A stretch of 64,000 nt of DNA. Origin: an uncultured Pelagibacteraceae bacterium. GTDB lineage: Bacteria > Pseudomonadota > Alphaproteobacteria > Pelagibacterales > Pelagibacteraceae. Under the pieces are notes generated by a model. The model saw only the letters and a program-made list of their open reading frames with translations. It was not told the origin of the DNA and searched no databases. The DNA lies in contig CACHVY010000001.1 in NCBI GenBank assembly GCA_902583455.1, forward strand, positions 1-64,000. Reading direction: 5' to 3'. Position 1 is the first letter of the stretch. Each line of letters starts with the position of its first letter. This document shows, one piece after another, positions 49,321-59,305 of this stretch. The position numbers and the translations under genes were made by a program.

Positions 49321-50226
49321 CTACTTTTCATTATTTAAGCAAGAAACTAACTCATCAAAAATGTTATTGCCACTTGTTCTAAGTTTAATTAATTTCCATG
49401 TATAGGGTATTAATTTCAGATAATTGTTTTTCTTGTCTCTTTTTGCAAGTCTAGTGAAAATTCCTAAAATTTTTAGATTTCTCAAAACAGAAAGTATTAA
49501 AAAGTCATTTTGAAAAGATTTTCTATCTATTTTTTTACTTTTTTTTAAAAAGTATGAATAAATATTTTTTTTAAATAGATTTGATGATTTATACCTTACG
49601 TCATCTATTAATGACGCCAAATCATATGCCGGGTTACCAATAACAGCATCCTGGCTATCTATCAAACATATCTTTTTATTTTTATACATCATATTAGAAA
49701 CATGAAAGTCTCTATGAACGAACGTGTTATTTGGTAATTTTATTTTTTTTATTAAGACATTTATAATTTTTCTAATTTTTTTTTTTTTATAAGGTTTGGC
49801 CAATTTTTTATTATAGTAAGGTGTGTACCATTTGTTGAATAAATCCGCCTCCTTATATAAATCTTTGTGATTATACTTTTTCATATAATATTGTTTTCCT
49901 TTTAAGTTTATGGTTTTTGTATTTTTTATTTTTTTAAACCTAATGAGTATATCAATTATTTTTTTATAGATTTTATATCTATTATTTTTTTTTAGAATAT
50001 TTTTTACACTTTGTTTTCCTAGATCAGTAATCTGTATAGAACCTTTGTCATAATTGTTTTTTATAAGTTTTGGAGCGTATATTTTATGATTGTTCAAAAT
50101 TTTATTAATGCAGTCATATACTAAAAGATTCTTATATTTATTTTTTTTTGAATAGACTAATATAGAGTTTCTTGACCTATAGAACTCTCTATCCGATGCA
50201 TCGCCCTTAATTTTTTTAAAATTCAT
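49321..50226 (-). CDS. amgK: Sugar kinase of the aminoglycoside-phosphotransferase fold, probable AmgK
   Basis: This protein of about 301 residues starts at the ATG at 50226 ([17 protein letters not shown]). An earlier ATG at 50274 would lie 59 bases inside tsaE. GDASDREFYR and ILVYSKK form the ATP-binding lobe. FVHRDFHVSNMMY is the catalytic loop and CLIDSQDAVIGNPAYDLASL the metal-binding DxD-like part. AmgK kinases phosphorylate N-acetylmuramate and N-acetylglucosamine at the anomeric carbon. The tsaE-amgK-murU order is standard in alphaproteobacteria and supports cell-wall recycling. Confidence 0.84.
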   Translation of the reverse strand: MNFKKIKGDASDREFYRSRNSILVYSKKNKYKNLLVYDCINKILNNHKIYAPKLIKNNYDKGSIQITDLGKQSVKNILKKNNRYKIYKKIIDILIRFKKIKNTKTINLKGKQYYMKKYNHKDLYKEADLFNKWYTPYYNKKLAKPYKKKKIRKIINVLIKKIKLPNNTFVHRDFHVSNMMYKNKKICLIDSQDAVIGNPAYDLASLIDDVRYKSSNLFKKNIYSYFLKKSKKIDRKSFQNDFLILSVLRNLKILGIFTRLAKRDKKNNYLKLIPYTWKLIKLRTSGNNIFDELVSCLNNEK

Positions 50227-50686
50227 AATTTTTACAATTTCCAAAAAGTTTAATTTTAATATTTCTATTTTCAAAGTTTTTCAAATATTTGAATTTCAAC
50301 TCGATACGATTTTTTGGTTTAAACTTTATTTTTTCTGGCCATTCTATTAAAGAAATTACTTCATTATCCTCAAATACACCAATATTATTCAATTCTTTGT
50401 AATTTTTTACTCTATAAAAATCATAGTGATGAATTAATTTTTGATTAGCCAGATATTCATACATTACAGTAAATGTAGGACTTGGCACTTCAGTAATTTT
50501 TGAATTTGTTTTTTTTTGTAAATGATTTATAAAAAATCTAGCAAATGTAGTTTTACCAACTCCAAGTTGACCGTATAATAAAATTGTTTCTCCTGACTTT
50601 ATTTTATTTGCAATCTTGCAAGCTAAATTTTTTAAAACTTTTAGATTTGAAACTTTTATCGAGCTACCGTTAGTAGCGATAGGCAT
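50216..50686 (-). CDS. tsaE: tRNA threonylcarbamoyladenosine biosynthesis ATPase TsaE
   Basis: TsaE is the ATPase that works with TsaB/TsaD in making t6A37 in ANN-decoding tRNAs, including tRNA-Thr. The 156-residue protein has Walker [38 protein letters not shown] (Walker B-like) and LIEWPEKI. Its ATG at 50686 lies inside the last codons of ahcY (17-base overlap), a tight coupling. An N-terminal stretch of about ten residues is longer than usual. Confidence 0.92.
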   Translation of the reverse strand: MPIATNGSSIKVSNLKVLKNLACKIANKIKSGETILLYGQLGVGKTTFARFFINHLQKKTNSKITEVPSPTFTVMYEYLANQKLIHHYDFYRVKNYKELNNIGVFEDNEVISLIEWPEKIKFKPKNRIELKFKYLKNFENRNIKIKLFGNCKNYEF

Positions 50687-51956
50687 CTGGTTTATAAGGT
50701 CCTTCTTGTTTTACGCTAATATAATCTGCTTGTTCTTTAGACAACTTAGTCAACTTGGCTCCAACTTTTTCTAAATGAAGCATAGCAACTTTTTCGTCTA
50801 GATGTTTTGGTAAAACATAAACTTTTTTTTCATATTTATCAGAATTGTTCCATAATTCTATCTGAGCTGTAACTTGATTTGTAAATGATGCACTCATAAC
50901 AAAACTTGGGTGTCCGGTCGCGCATCCTAAATTTACTAATCTTCCCTCTGCAAGTAAAATTATTCTTTTTTTGCTAGGTAGTTCTATTTCATGCACCTGA
51001 GGTTTTATTTCATCCCACTTGTAATTTCTAAGCGCTTCAACCTGAATTTCATTATCAAAGTGGCCAATATTACAAAGTATTGCTCTGTCTTTCATGTCTC
51101 TCATGTGATCCGCTGTTATAATATCTTTATTCCCAGTTGCAGTCACAACTATGTCAGCATGCTTGATCATGTCATCCATTAAGACTACTTCATAACCTTC
51201 CATAGCTGCTTGTAATGCACAAATTGGATCTGTTTCGGTTATCATTACTCTCGCACCAGCTTGTCTTAATGATGCGGCACTACCTTTCCCTACATCCCCA
51301 AAACCAGCTACTATTGCTACTTTTCCTGACATCATTACATCTGTCGCTCTTTTGATACCATCTACTAAGCTTTCCCTACAACCATATAAATTGTCAAATT
51401 TTGATTTTGTAACAGAGTCATTAACGTTAATCGCTGGGACCAAAAGAGTTCCTTCGCTTTCCATTTTTTTTAAAGCTAAAACACCGGTTGTCGTCTCCTC
51501 TGACAATCCTTTAATATCTTTCATAAGATGTTTATAATCCTTATGCATTAAAGCTGTTAAGTCTCCTCCATCATCTAAGATCATGTTTGGTTTCCAATCT
51601 TTTTTTCCCTCAATAGTTTGTCTTACACACCACCAATATTCATCCTCGGTTTCACCTTTCCATGCAAAAACTGGAGTTCCAGATTTTGCGATAGCTGCGG
51701 CAGCGTGATCTTGAGTGGAAAATATATTACAAGAAGACCATCTGCACTCAGCACCAAGGTCAACTAAAGTTTCAATTAAGACTGCAGTTTGAATTGTCAT
51801 ATGCAAACATCCTAAAATCCTTGCACCCTTTAATGGACTCTTACCCTTATATTCTTTTCGTAATGCCATTAAACCTGGCATTTCAGTTTCTGCGAGAGAA
51901 ATTTCTTTCCTTCCAAAATCAGCTAAATTGATATCTTTTACTTTGTAATCAGTCAT
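50670..51956 (-). CDS. ahcY: S-adenosyl-L-homocysteine hydrolase
   Basis: AhcY splits S-adenosylhomocysteine into adenosine and homocysteine with tightly bound NAD, closing the methylation cycle. The protein has [33 protein letters not shown], the NAD-binding [31 protein letters not shown] and the C-terminal [32 protein letters not shown], which reaches into the neighbouring subunit. The 428-residue length is normal for this class. There are only 42 bases to the next gene upstream, and I see no SAH or SAM riboswitch. Confidence 0.96.
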   Translation of the reverse strand: MTDYKVKDINLADFGRKEISLAETEMPGLMALRKEYKGKSPLKGARILGCLHMTIQTAVLIETLVDLGAECRWSSCNIFSTQDHAAAAIAKSGTPVFAWKGETEDEYWWCVRQTIEGKKDWKPNMILDDGGDLTALMHKDYKHLMKDIKGLSEETTTGVLALKKMESEGTLLVPAINVNDSVTKSKFDNLYGCRESLVDGIKRATDVMMSGKVAIVAGFGDVGKGSAASLRQAGARVMITETDPICALQAAMEGYEVVLMDDMIKHADIVVTATGNKDIITADHMRDMKDRAILCNIGHFDNEIQVEALRNYKWDEIKPQVHEIELPSKKRIILLAEGRLVNLGCATGHPSFVMSASFTNQVTAQIELWNNSDKYEKKVYVLPKHLDEKVAMLHLEKVGAKLTKLSKEQADYISVKQEGPYKPDAYRY

Positions 51957-51998
51957 TTTTTTTCTGCTTGTACATTAATTCAAAATTTATTCAACTAG

Positions 51999-53537
51999 TC
52001 AATTTATGGTTGGAAAATAAATATCAACCCTTGCTCCGTTTTTAGCCTTATTATTTGATGCATTAACACTCCCACCGTGTAAATCAACTAGATTTTTTAC
52101 TATATTTAAACCTAGTCCAGAATGTTCTCCAAATTTTTCAGGTCTATTACTGTAAAATCTTTTAAAAATTTTTTCAGTATTTTTTTCCTTAAAACCTCTT
52201 CCTTCATCAACTACTGAAAGTTGGATTTTATTATTTTTATTTTTTTTAAGTTCGACAATAATTTTCTTATTATCTTCGCTAAAAGAAATAGAATTTTCAA
52301 GAAGATTTGCTAGAACTTGCTCGATTCTATTTTCGATACCTTTAATAAAGTATCTTTCACCATTTTTTTGAATTTTAAAATTGATCTTAATTCCTCTTTT
52401 TGAAAAGTATATTCCATTAAAATCATCAACAACTGAATTGATAACTTCTTCTAAATCAATATTCTTCATTTGCTCTTGAGTTATAGCAACTTCATCTTTT
52501 AACATTTGCGAATAGTCTGTAATTAGTCTTTCAATTCTTTCAACATCATGTGATAAGATTTTTACTAATTTTTCTTTCTCACTATTACTACTTGTTTCAC
52601 TTAAAATTTCTGAAGCACTTTTTAATGATGCAAGCGGATTTCTAATCTCGTGTACTAAATCGGTAGAAAAGTTTTCTGCTGTATTTACTCTTTTTTGTAA
52701 TTCATTTGTCATATCACTTAATGAGTGTGACAACATTCCTAATTCATCATTTCTTTTAACTAGATTTGTTAAATCGACTCTTTTTTTACTTCTCTCTTTA
52801 ATGCTTTGTGTAAAATTAACCAAATTCTTGATTGGCTTTAAAAAATACCTATTTAAAACTAAGGAAAAAATAAAAATTACAATTCCTACAAATATAGCAG
52901 TTCGTATTATAAAAGTTTTTCTTTCATTAATCGCAGTTTTAATCTCATTTGCGTTTTCTGAAATTAATAAATAACCAGAAGGTGTATCATTTATTATTAA
53001 GTTTTTTACGGTAGATAATTTGAATTGCTGATAGCTTTCAGTTGTAAAAGTAAATGGTTTGCCAAAATTAGTTGAAGAGGCATAATTCGATATTTTTTCT
53101 TTGAGCTCTGTTTCTTTTTTTTGGTTTATTTTATCTTCTTGTGTAACTATTTCGTTATTATTTGTAGAAATATCAAATTCAACAATATCAATTCTCTGAC
53201 TAAATGACCTGGGATCTAAGTCTAAAGTATTAGTATCCGCTATTATATCATAATCTTCATCTAAAAATACTACCCTATCAACACTTTGAAATAGAAATCT
53301 TTTAGAAAATAAAAAATTTTTTATATCCTCTTTGTTAAATTTAACATTTAATCTATTTAGGTTTTGTATAGTATTATTTAAGATTTGAATGTGTATTGAA
53401 GTTTTTTTTTTAATTAAATTTGGTTGAACGTAACTTAAATAGATTATTGTTAGTGAACCTATAAACAAAAAGATAATTAGATTAATAAATAAGAATTTCT
53501 TTAAAATTGATAAATTTTTAATAATTGAGGAAAACAT
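51999..53537 (-). CDS. chvG: Sensor histidine kinase, ChvG/ExoS family
   Basis: This 512-residue membrane kinase has TM1 (FLFINLIIFLFIGSLTIIYL), a periplasmic sensor region of about 170 residues with the ChvG-type DLDPRSFSQRIDIVEFD stretch, TM2 (IFVGIVIFIFSLVL), HAMP, the phospho-acceptor H-box FSTDLVHEIRNPLASLKSA, N-box VLANLLENSISFS, G1 VVDEGRGFKE and G2 HSGLGLNIVKNLVD. ChvG/ChvI systems sense envelope stress and acidity in alphaproteobacteria. Its start overlaps the response-regulator stop codon, giving a coupled pair. Confidence 0.9.
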   Translation of the reverse strand: MFSSIIKNLSILKKFLFINLIIFLFIGSLTIIYLSYVQPNLIKKKTSIHIQILNNTIQNLNRLNVKFNKEDIKNFLFSKRFLFQSVDRVVFLDEDYDIIADTNTLDLDPRSFSQRIDIVEFDISTNNNEIVTQEDKINQKKETELKEKISNYASSTNFGKPFTFTTESYQQFKLSTVKNLIINDTPSGYLLISENANEIKTAINERKTFIIRTAIFVGIVIFIFSLVLNRYFLKPIKNLVNFTQSIKERSKKRVDLTNLVKRNDELGMLSHSLSDMTNELQKRVNTAENFSTDLVHEIRNPLASLKSASEILSETSSNSEKEKLVKILSHDVERIERLITDYSQMLKDEVAITQEQMKNIDLEEVINSVVDDFNGIYFSKRGIKINFKIQKNGERYFIKGIENRIEQVLANLLENSISFSEDNKKIIVELKKNKNNKIQLSVVDEGRGFKEKNTEKIFKRFYSNRPEKFGEHSGLGLNIVKNLVDLHGGSVNASNNKAKNGARVDIYFPTIN

Positions 53538-54235
53538 TAACTAACATTCCACCTATAGCCACTACCATATCTAGTTTCGATAGCTGAAAAATTTTCATCT
53601 ACTTTTTTAAATTTTTTCCTAATTCTTTTCACATGGCTATCAATTGTTCTATCCTCTATATCTGTATCCTCTCTATAAGCAATATCCATCAATTGGGCTC
53701 TTTCTTTTATTATTCCTGGTCTTTTTGCTAATTCTTGAACTATCAAAAATTCAGTAGTTGTTAATTTATCTGGTAATTGTTTGCCACCCCATTCGCATTC
53801 TAATTGGGATGGGTCAAGTTTTAGTTTGCCGTGATTAATAATATTTTTTGTGTCCTCAATATTAATATTCTTTTTTCTTAACTGAACACGAATTCTTTCA
53901 ATTAAAACTTTTATAGAAAAACCTCCAGATTTTTTAACGAAATCATCTGCACCAAGTTTTAGTCCTAATAGCTCGTCAACTTCCTCATCTTTGGAAGTTA
54001 AAAAAATTACTGGGAGAGACGTTTTTTTTCTTAATTTTTTGAGTAATTCTTCTCCATCCATTTTTGGCATTTTAATATCAATTATAGCTAAATCTGGTGG
54101 AGTTCTAGACAGACCAATTAGTGCGCTTTCTCCGTCCAAATATGTTTGAACTTTGAATCCCTCTTTTTCTAAAGCTATACTAATGCTTGTTAGAATATTT
54201 CTATCATCATCTACTAATGCAATTGTTTGAGTCAT
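53537..54235 (-). CDS. chvI: Response regulator ChvI, OmpR/PhoB type
   Basis: The receiver domain (about 1-120) has the acidic pocket LVDDDRN, the phospho-acceptor in [16 protein letters not shown], the threonine in [28 protein letters not shown] and the lysine of FVKK. The winged helix (about 130-230) has [16 protein letters not shown] and [15 protein letters not shown], with GSGYRWN at the end. These match ChvI closely. The pair precedes no hprK/ptsH genes here, unlike many rhizobia. It lies 48 bases from polA. Confidence 0.92.
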   Translation of the reverse strand: MTQTIALVDDDRNILTSISIALEKEGFKVQTYLDGESALIGLSRTPPDLAIIDIKMPKMDGEELLKKLRKKTSLPVIFLTSKDEEVDELLGLKLGADDFVKKSGGFSIKVLIERIRVQLRKKNINIEDTKNIINHGKLKLDPSQLECEWGGKQLPDKLTTTEFLIVQELAKRPGIIKERAQLMDIAYREDTDIEDRTIDSHVKRIRKKFKKVDENFSAIETRYGSGYRWNVS

Positions 54236-54283
54236 GCAGTAATTAAAAATACTAAATTGTTATAATTTGGGCAACAGTTTATC

Positions 54284-57058
54284 TTATTGTAACAATCCCC
54301 AATTTTCACCAATATTTACATCTACAAGTATTGGAATTGAAAATGAATGCAAATCACTTTTTTGAACACTTTTCATTCCATTTTCTACTAATTTTTTTAT
54401 ATTTTCTATATTATCTTTCTTAACCTCAAAAATTAACTCATCATGAATTTGTAAAAGTAACTTGCAATCTTTTATTTTTTTAACTTTAATTTTTTCAAAA
54501 ATATTGATCATTGCCATTCTCATTAGCTCAGACGCTGATCCTTGGATTGGTGCATTTATAGCAGCTCTTTCTTGAAAATTTCTTACATTAAAATTTTTAT
54601 CATTAATTCCTGTAATATGAGTTCTTCTTCCAAAAATATTATTAACATATCCACTTTTTCTACAGAAATTTATTGTAGTTGACATGTAATCTTTGATCTC
54701 AGGGAATTTTTTAAAGTAAGATTTAAGAAATTCATCAGCTTCATTAGTTGTCACAGAGATTTGTTTTGCAAGACCATATTGAGAAATACCATAAATTATT
54801 CCAAAATTTATTGCTTTTGCTTTGCGCCTTAGCTCAGATGTAACATCTTTTATTTTTACATTAAAAACTTGGCTTGCTGTTAATGAATGTATGTCCTCTT
54901 TATTGTTGAAAGCTTTTTTTAGTTCTTTTACATCTGCTAGGTCAGCCAATATTCTCATCTCGATTTGGTTGTAATCTGCAGATAAAAGGTTGAATCCTTT
55001 ATCTGAAATAAATGCTTTTCTAATTTCTTTTCCATCATTAGATTTAATTGGAATATTCTGTAAATTGGGATCACTTGATGCTAATCTGCCTGTTGTTGTA
55101 GCGGCTAATAAAAAACTAGTATGCACTCTACTTGTGTTAGGATTTAAGAATTCTGGTAAAGAATCTGAATAAGTATTTTTTAATTTTGTTAGCTGTCTCC
55201 ATTCTAAAACAAGTTGTGGTAACTCATGGCCTTTGTAAGCGAGATCTTCTAATACACTAGCGCCAGTAGCAAAACTACCTTTCTTCGTTTTTTTTAGGGC
55301 AGATATTTTCAGGTCATTATATAATACCTCTCCAAGTTGCTTGGTTGATCCAATTTTAAATTCTTTTTTCGATATTTTAAAAATTTTTTTTTCTAGATCA
55401 GAGATTTTTTTTTGAAAATTTTCAGACAATTTATTTAAAAATTTTTTATCAAGTTTGATACCATCCATTTCCATATGAGCTAAAATTTTAATTAATGGTT
55501 TTTCAAAAGTCTCGTAGATATTCATTAATTTTTCATTTTTGAGATTAATTAAAAATTTCTTATAAAGTCTGAAAGTAATATCTGCATCTTCAGCAGCGTA
55601 GTCCTTTGCAACTTCAATTTTAACTTCACTAAAATTTATTTGTTTTTTTCCACTTCCTACAAGATCTTTGTATGAAATTGTTTTATGACCTAAATGAATT
55701 TCTGATAAAGTATCCATATTGTGCCTATTTTTTCCAGCATCTAACACATAAGACATTAACATTGTGTCTTCTAATGGTTCTAAATCAATACCTCTATGAT
55801 AAAGTATGATATAATCAAATTTGATATTTTGACCAATCTTTTTAATACTTTTGTCTTCTAGGATATTCTGCAATTTGTTTAATACATTTTTTTCCATTAA
55901 ATTCTTAAAATTTTTATGGTTTAAAGGTATGTAATAAGCCTCACCAATTTTTGGTGAAATAGATATACCAATTAGTTCTGCTCGGTGTGGATCAAGAGAG
56001 CTTGTCTCTGTATCAATAGATATTTCACTTTCTTGTTCAATTTTAGATATTAATTCACTGAGTTCATTTTCATTTTTTATTAATATATATTTTTTTTTAT
56101 CAATTTTACTTTCTGGCTTAGCTTGGAACAATTCTTTTCTGTTGTCTTTAAAATCAACTTCGCCATAAGTCGATATTGCTGAACTCAACAACCTATTAAA
56201 TTCCATGTCCCTTAAAAAATTATACAATTTTTTTTTATCAATCTGTTTTAGAACAAAATCACTGTACGGAACTTTGACGGGTACATCTTTTTTTAAAGTA
56301 ACTAGCTTTTTACTAATCATTGCTTTTTGTTTGTTTTCAATAAGTGTTTCTCTTCTTTTGTTTTGTTTAATGTTTTTAGAATTTGAAAGAAGATTTTCTA
56401 AGGTACCATACTCATTTATTAATTCTGCAGCAGTTTTAATTCCTATACCAGGTACACCAGGTACATTATCACTGCTATCTCCTGCTAAAGATTGAACATC
56501 TATTACTTTCTCTGCTTTTACACCAAATTTTTTTTGAATATCTTCTTCATTAATGAACTTATTTTTCATTGGGTCATAAATTCTTATATTTTTTTTGTAT
56601 AGCTGCATTAAATCTTTATCAGAAGAAACAATTGTAACATCTCCCCCCTTTTTTATTATTTGTTCACTGTAAGTTGCTATTAAGTCATCTGCTTCATAAT
56701 TAATGAGTTCTATAGATGGTAAATTAAAAGCCTCTACAGATTTTCTAATGTAGTCAAATTGTGGGATCAAATCATCAGGTGCATCTGATCTATTTGCTTT
56801 ATACTCAGAATAAATCTCATTTCTAAAATTTTTTCTAGCAGAATCAAATATGACAGCAAAATGAGTAGGTTTAGATTTATTATCAGAGGATTTTGCATCT
56901 TCTAATAATTTGAATAACATGTTGCAAAATCCAGCTACAGCCCCTGTTGGTAGCCCATCAGATTTTCTAGATAAAGGTGGTAATGCATAGTAAGCTCTGA
57001 AGATATATCCAGATCCATCGATTAAATAGTAATTTTCTTTTTTGGATGTTTTGTTCAT
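54284..57058 (-). CDS. polA: DNA polymerase I
   Basis: The 924-residue protein has all three domains: 5'-3' exonuclease (about 1-290: YYLIDGSGYIFRAYYALPPL, VSSDKDLMQLY, QSLAGDSSDNVPGVPGIG), 3'-5' exonuclease with intact D-x-E in SIDTETSSLDPHRA and YAAEDADITF (about 325-510), and polymerase (about 540-924: SADYNQIEMRILA, RRKAKAINFGIIYG, LLLQIHDELIFEV). The O-helix keeps phenylalanine (NFGIIYG). It fills Okazaki gaps and acts in repair. It stands divergent from an ABC ATPase, 50 bases away. Confidence 0.96.
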   Translation of the reverse strand: MNKTSKKENYYLIDGSGYIFRAYYALPPLSRKSDGLPTGAVAGFCNMLFKLLEDAKSSDNKSKPTHFAVIFDSARKNFRNEIYSEYKANRSDAPDDLIPQFDYIRKSVEAFNLPSIELINYEADDLIATYSEQIIKKGGDVTIVSSDKDLMQLYKKNIRIYDPMKNKFINEEDIQKKFGVKAEKVIDVQSLAGDSSDNVPGVPGIGIKTAAELINEYGTLENLLSNSKNIKQNKRRETLIENKQKAMISKKLVTLKKDVPVKVPYSDFVLKQIDKKKLYNFLRDMEFNRLLSSAISTYGEVDFKDNRKELFQAKPESKIDKKKYILIKNENELSELISKIEQESEISIDTETSSLDPHRAELIGISISPKIGEAYYIPLNHKNFKNLMEKNVLNKLQNILEDKSIKKIGQNIKFDYIILYHRGIDLEPLEDTMLMSYVLDAGKNRHNMDTLSEIHLGHKTISYKDLVGSGKKQINFSEVKIEVAKDYAAEDADITFRLYKKFLINLKNEKLMNIYETFEKPLIKILAHMEMDGIKLDKKFLNKLSENFQKKISDLEKKIFKISKKEFKIGSTKQLGEVLYNDLKISALKKTKKGSFATGASVLEDLAYKGHELPQLVLEWRQLTKLKNTYSDSLPEFLNPNTSRVHTSFLLAATTTGRLASSDPNLQNIPIKSNDGKEIRKAFISDKGFNLLSADYNQIEMRILADLADVKELKKAFNNKEDIHSLTASQVFNVKIKDVTSELRRKAKAINFGIIYGISQYGLAKQISVTTNEADEFLKSYFKKFPEIKDYMSTTINFCRKSGYVNNIFGRRTHITGINDKNFNVRNFQERAAINAPIQGSASELMRMAMINIFEKIKVKKIKDCKLLLQIHDELIFEVKKDNIENIKKLVENGMKSVQKSDLHSFSIPILVDVNIGENWGLLQ

Positions 57059-57108
57059 TAATAAATTTTATTTTAATTTATCTTAATGTTATAAGTCTAT
57101 AAATCTAA

Positions 57109-58026
57109 ATGAATAATAAAATTGTACTTTCTGTTAAAAATCTAAACAAAACCTACAACAAAAAAATTCATGCTCTTAGAAATTTAAACTTAGAGGTGAA
57201 AGAAGGAGAAATTTTTGGCTTATTGGGTCCAAATGGTGCGGGGAAAAGTACTTTTATAAATATTCTTGCAGGACTAACTACTAAAACTTCTGGAGATGTG
57301 GATGTTTGGGGATTCAACATGGACAAAAACCCTAGACAAGTTAGAGCTTCACTAGGGATAGTCCCTCAAGAGATAAATGTTGATCCTTTTTTTACACCAA
57401 AAAAATTATTGGAACTTCAGGCTGGTCTTTATGGTGTAAAAAAAAAAGATAGAATTACTGATACTATATTAGATCTAGTCTCTCTTAATGAAAAAGCTAA
57501 TAGCTACACTAGAAATTTATCAGGTGGTATGCAGAGGAGGCTTTTAATTGCAAAAGCATTAGTGCATAAACCACCAATTGTAATTTTAGATGAACCTACT
57601 GCTGGAGTTGATGTAGAATTACGAAAGAAATTATTAGATAACGTAAAATCTTTAAGAGAAATAGGTGTAACAATTATACTTACTACTCATTATTTATCTG
57701 AAGCAGAAGAAATGTGTGACCGAATTGGTATTATTAATCGAGGAAATTTGATTGCACTGGAAACTACTGAAAACATGTTAAATAAAATACAAACAAAAAT
57801 AGTTAAATTCTCAGTAAATAAAAAAGTAGAATTAATTGATACCTTAAAAAAAAAATTAAAGATAATAAAAAATAATGAAAAAGAGCTAATTGTCTCCTAC
57901 GAAAAAAATATTATTAATATACAAGAAATAATTGATGTTATCAAAAGCCAAAAAATTGATATTTTCGATGTACAATCAAGGGATCCAGACCTTGAAGATG
58001 TATTTATAAAATTGATAAAAAACTAG
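57109..58026 (+). CDS. ABC transporter ATPase (YadG-like)
   Basis: This 305-residue ABC-2 type ATPase has Walker A LLGPNGAGKSTFINILAG, Q-loop LGIVPQE, signature LSGGMQRRL, Walker B IVILDEPTAGVD, and the H-loop TTHYLSEAEEMCD. A C-terminal tail of about 70 residues (ENMLNKIQTKIVKF...PDLEDVFIKLI) is the one found in YadG/CcmA-type exporter ATPases. The only ABC-2 permease in the window is the YadH-like one at 2629-3441, so the two may form one exporter encoded at distant sites. Confidence 0.9.
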   Translation: MNNKIVLSVKNLNKTYNKKIHALRNLNLEVKEGEIFGLLGPNGAGKSTFINILAGLTTKTSGDVDVWGFNMDKNPRQVRASLGIVPQEINVDPFFTPKKLLELQAGLYGVKKKDRITDTILDLVSLNEKANSYTRNLSGGMQRRLLIAKALVHKPPIVILDEPTAGVDVELRKKLLDNVKSLREIGVTIILTTHYLSEAEEMCDRIGIINRGNLIALETTENMLNKIQTKIVKFSVNKKVELIDTLKKKLKIIKNNEKELIVSYEKNIINIQEIIDVIKSQKIDIFDVQSRDPDLEDVFIKLIKN

Positions 58027-58058
58027 ATAAATCTTTAACAAAAATATATAATAATTGT

Positions 58059-58610
58059 ATGGACAGGGTACACTCAAATCAAAATCAAAAAATTTTAAAA
58101 AATTTTTTTATAATAATCTTGGGAAGTTTAATTTTAACAATATCTGCAAAAATAAAAATTCCTTTTTATCCTGTGCCAATGACGATGCAAACATTTGTAG
58201 TTTTGTTTTTAGGTATAGCATTTGGTTACAAAATTGGTTTATCAATAATAACCGTGTATTTATTTGAAGGAATTTTAGGATTGCCAGTTTTCTCTAATTC
58301 TCCTGAAAAAGGAGTTGGTTTAGTTTACTTTACAGGACCAACTATGGGTTACTTAATTGGATTTTTGAGTGCAGTTTTTTTGACAGGTTATTTTAACTTT
58401 GGAAAAAATATAATACAAAATTTTTTTAAAATTCTTATATCAGTTTCAACTATCTATATTTTAGGATTAATATGGTTAGGAAGTCTAATTGGATGGGATA
58501 AACCTATTTTTGAGCTTGGTGCAAAGCCTTTTCTATTAGCAGAATTATTCAAAATTTTGATTTTAACTTTTCTTGCTTCGAGACTTGTAAGGTTTAGAAA
58601 ATCTATCTAG
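58059..58610 (+). CDS. bioY: Biotin transporter BioY
   Basis: BioY is the substrate-binding membrane component of energy-coupling-factor biotin uptake. The 183-residue protein has about six membrane segments and the family pattern KIKIPFYPVPMTMQTFVVLFLGIAFG, then YLFEGILGLPVFS, FTGPTMGYLIGF and LIWLGSLIG. No EcfT or EcfA genes are adjacent; BioY alone can import biotin in some bacteria. It is separated by 32 bases from the ABC ATPase gene and overlaps the convergent regA-like gene by eight bases. Confidence 0.93.
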   Translation: MDRVHSNQNQKILKNFFIIILGSLILTISAKIKIPFYPVPMTMQTFVVLFLGIAFGYKIGLSIITVYLFEGILGLPVFSNSPEKGVGLVYFTGPTMGYLIGFLSAVFLTGYFNFGKNIIQNFFKILISVSTIYILGLIWLGSLIGWDKPIFELGAKPFLLAELFKILILTFLASRLVRFRKSI

Positions 58611-59163
58611 GTGACCTTTTTGACAAAATTCTTTGAAGGGTCCTTCGATGCATTTTTAATCTTCTAGCTGTCTCAGAAACATTTCTATTGCAAAGTTCGA
58701 ATACTCTGTGGATATGTTCCCATTTTACTCGATCAGCTGACATTGGATTTTCAGGTGGTTCTGCTTTTTTATTTGGATTAGCTAAAAGTGCCTTTTCAAC
58801 ATCATCTGCATCAGCCGGTTTTGCCAAATAATCTATTGCACCTTGTTTGATTGCTGCAACAGCTGTAGGGATGTTTCCATACCCTGTTAACATTACTACT
58901 CTGCTGTTTGAATTTGAATTTTGTATTTCTTTTACAACCTCAAGACCGTTACCATCGCCCAGTCTTAAGTCTACGACAGCAAAAGCTGGCTTATTATTTT
59001 TTACAGAATCTAGACCTTTTTTTACACCTTCAGCTTGTGAAACCTTAAAGCCTTTCTTTTCCATAGCTCTTGCAAGTCTTTCTCTAAAAGGATTATCGTC
59101 ATCCACAATTAGAAGAGATTTGTCTTCAAATTCGTTTATATTTTTAAGCTTTTCTGACTCCAT
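58603..59163 (-). CDS. regA: Redox response regulator, RegA/PrrA/ActR family
   Basis: The N-terminal receiver (about residues 15-130) shows LLIVDDDNPFRERLARAMEKKGF, phospho-acceptor VVDLRLGDGNGLE, and VVMLTGYGNIPTAVAAIKQGAIDYLAKP. The linker with several prolines and the C-terminal Fis-type helix-turn-helix (RVKWEHIHRVFELCNRNVSETARRLKMHRRTLQRIL) are the fingerprint of RegA/ActR, the global regulator of respiration and carbon metabolism in alphaproteobacteria. Its sensor kinase RegB is not in this window. It lies divergent from the polyamine module. Confidence 0.94.
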   Translation of the reverse strand: MESEKLKNINEFEDKSLLIVDDDNPFRERLARAMEKKGFKVSQAEGVKKGLDSVKNNKPAFAVVDLRLGDGNGLEVVKEIQNSNSNSRVVMLTGYGNIPTAVAAIKQGAIDYLAKPADADDVEKALLANPNKKAEPPENPMSADRVKWEHIHRVFELCNRNVSETARRLKMHRRTLQRILSKRSPR

Positions 59164-59272
59164 TATAGTAACTATGTGGTCATTAATCTTAAAATTTCAA
59201 TAGTCTAAAAAAACCAAAAAACCTCATAATTTTTCTTTACATAGCTCACTATATAAGTAAAAAACGACTTAC

Positions 59273-59305
59273 GAAAATTGCATATAAGTTATGCAGTTTT
59301 TTTTT
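59273..59305 (+). terminator. Terminator- or attenuator-like hairpin before the polyamine genes
   Basis: TGCATA (59279-59284) pairs with TATGCA (59290-59295) around TAAGT. Outer A-U and G-U pairs extend the stem to about 12, and it runs into nine T (59297-59305). The ornithine decarboxylase ATG is only 26 bases beyond, preceded by AGGAG (59321-59325). On this strand it could stop transcripts running on from bioY antisense to regA, or attenuate the polyamine transcript. Confidence 0.5.

Noticed and set aside
51957-51998. SAH/SAM riboswitch upstream of ahcY
   Set aside because: Only 42 AT-rich bases lie between ahcY and chvG, too short and without a matching fold.
58055-58267. Overlapping 70-residue reading frame inside bioY
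   Set aside because: It is the +1 frame of a clear BioY protein and shows no independent features.
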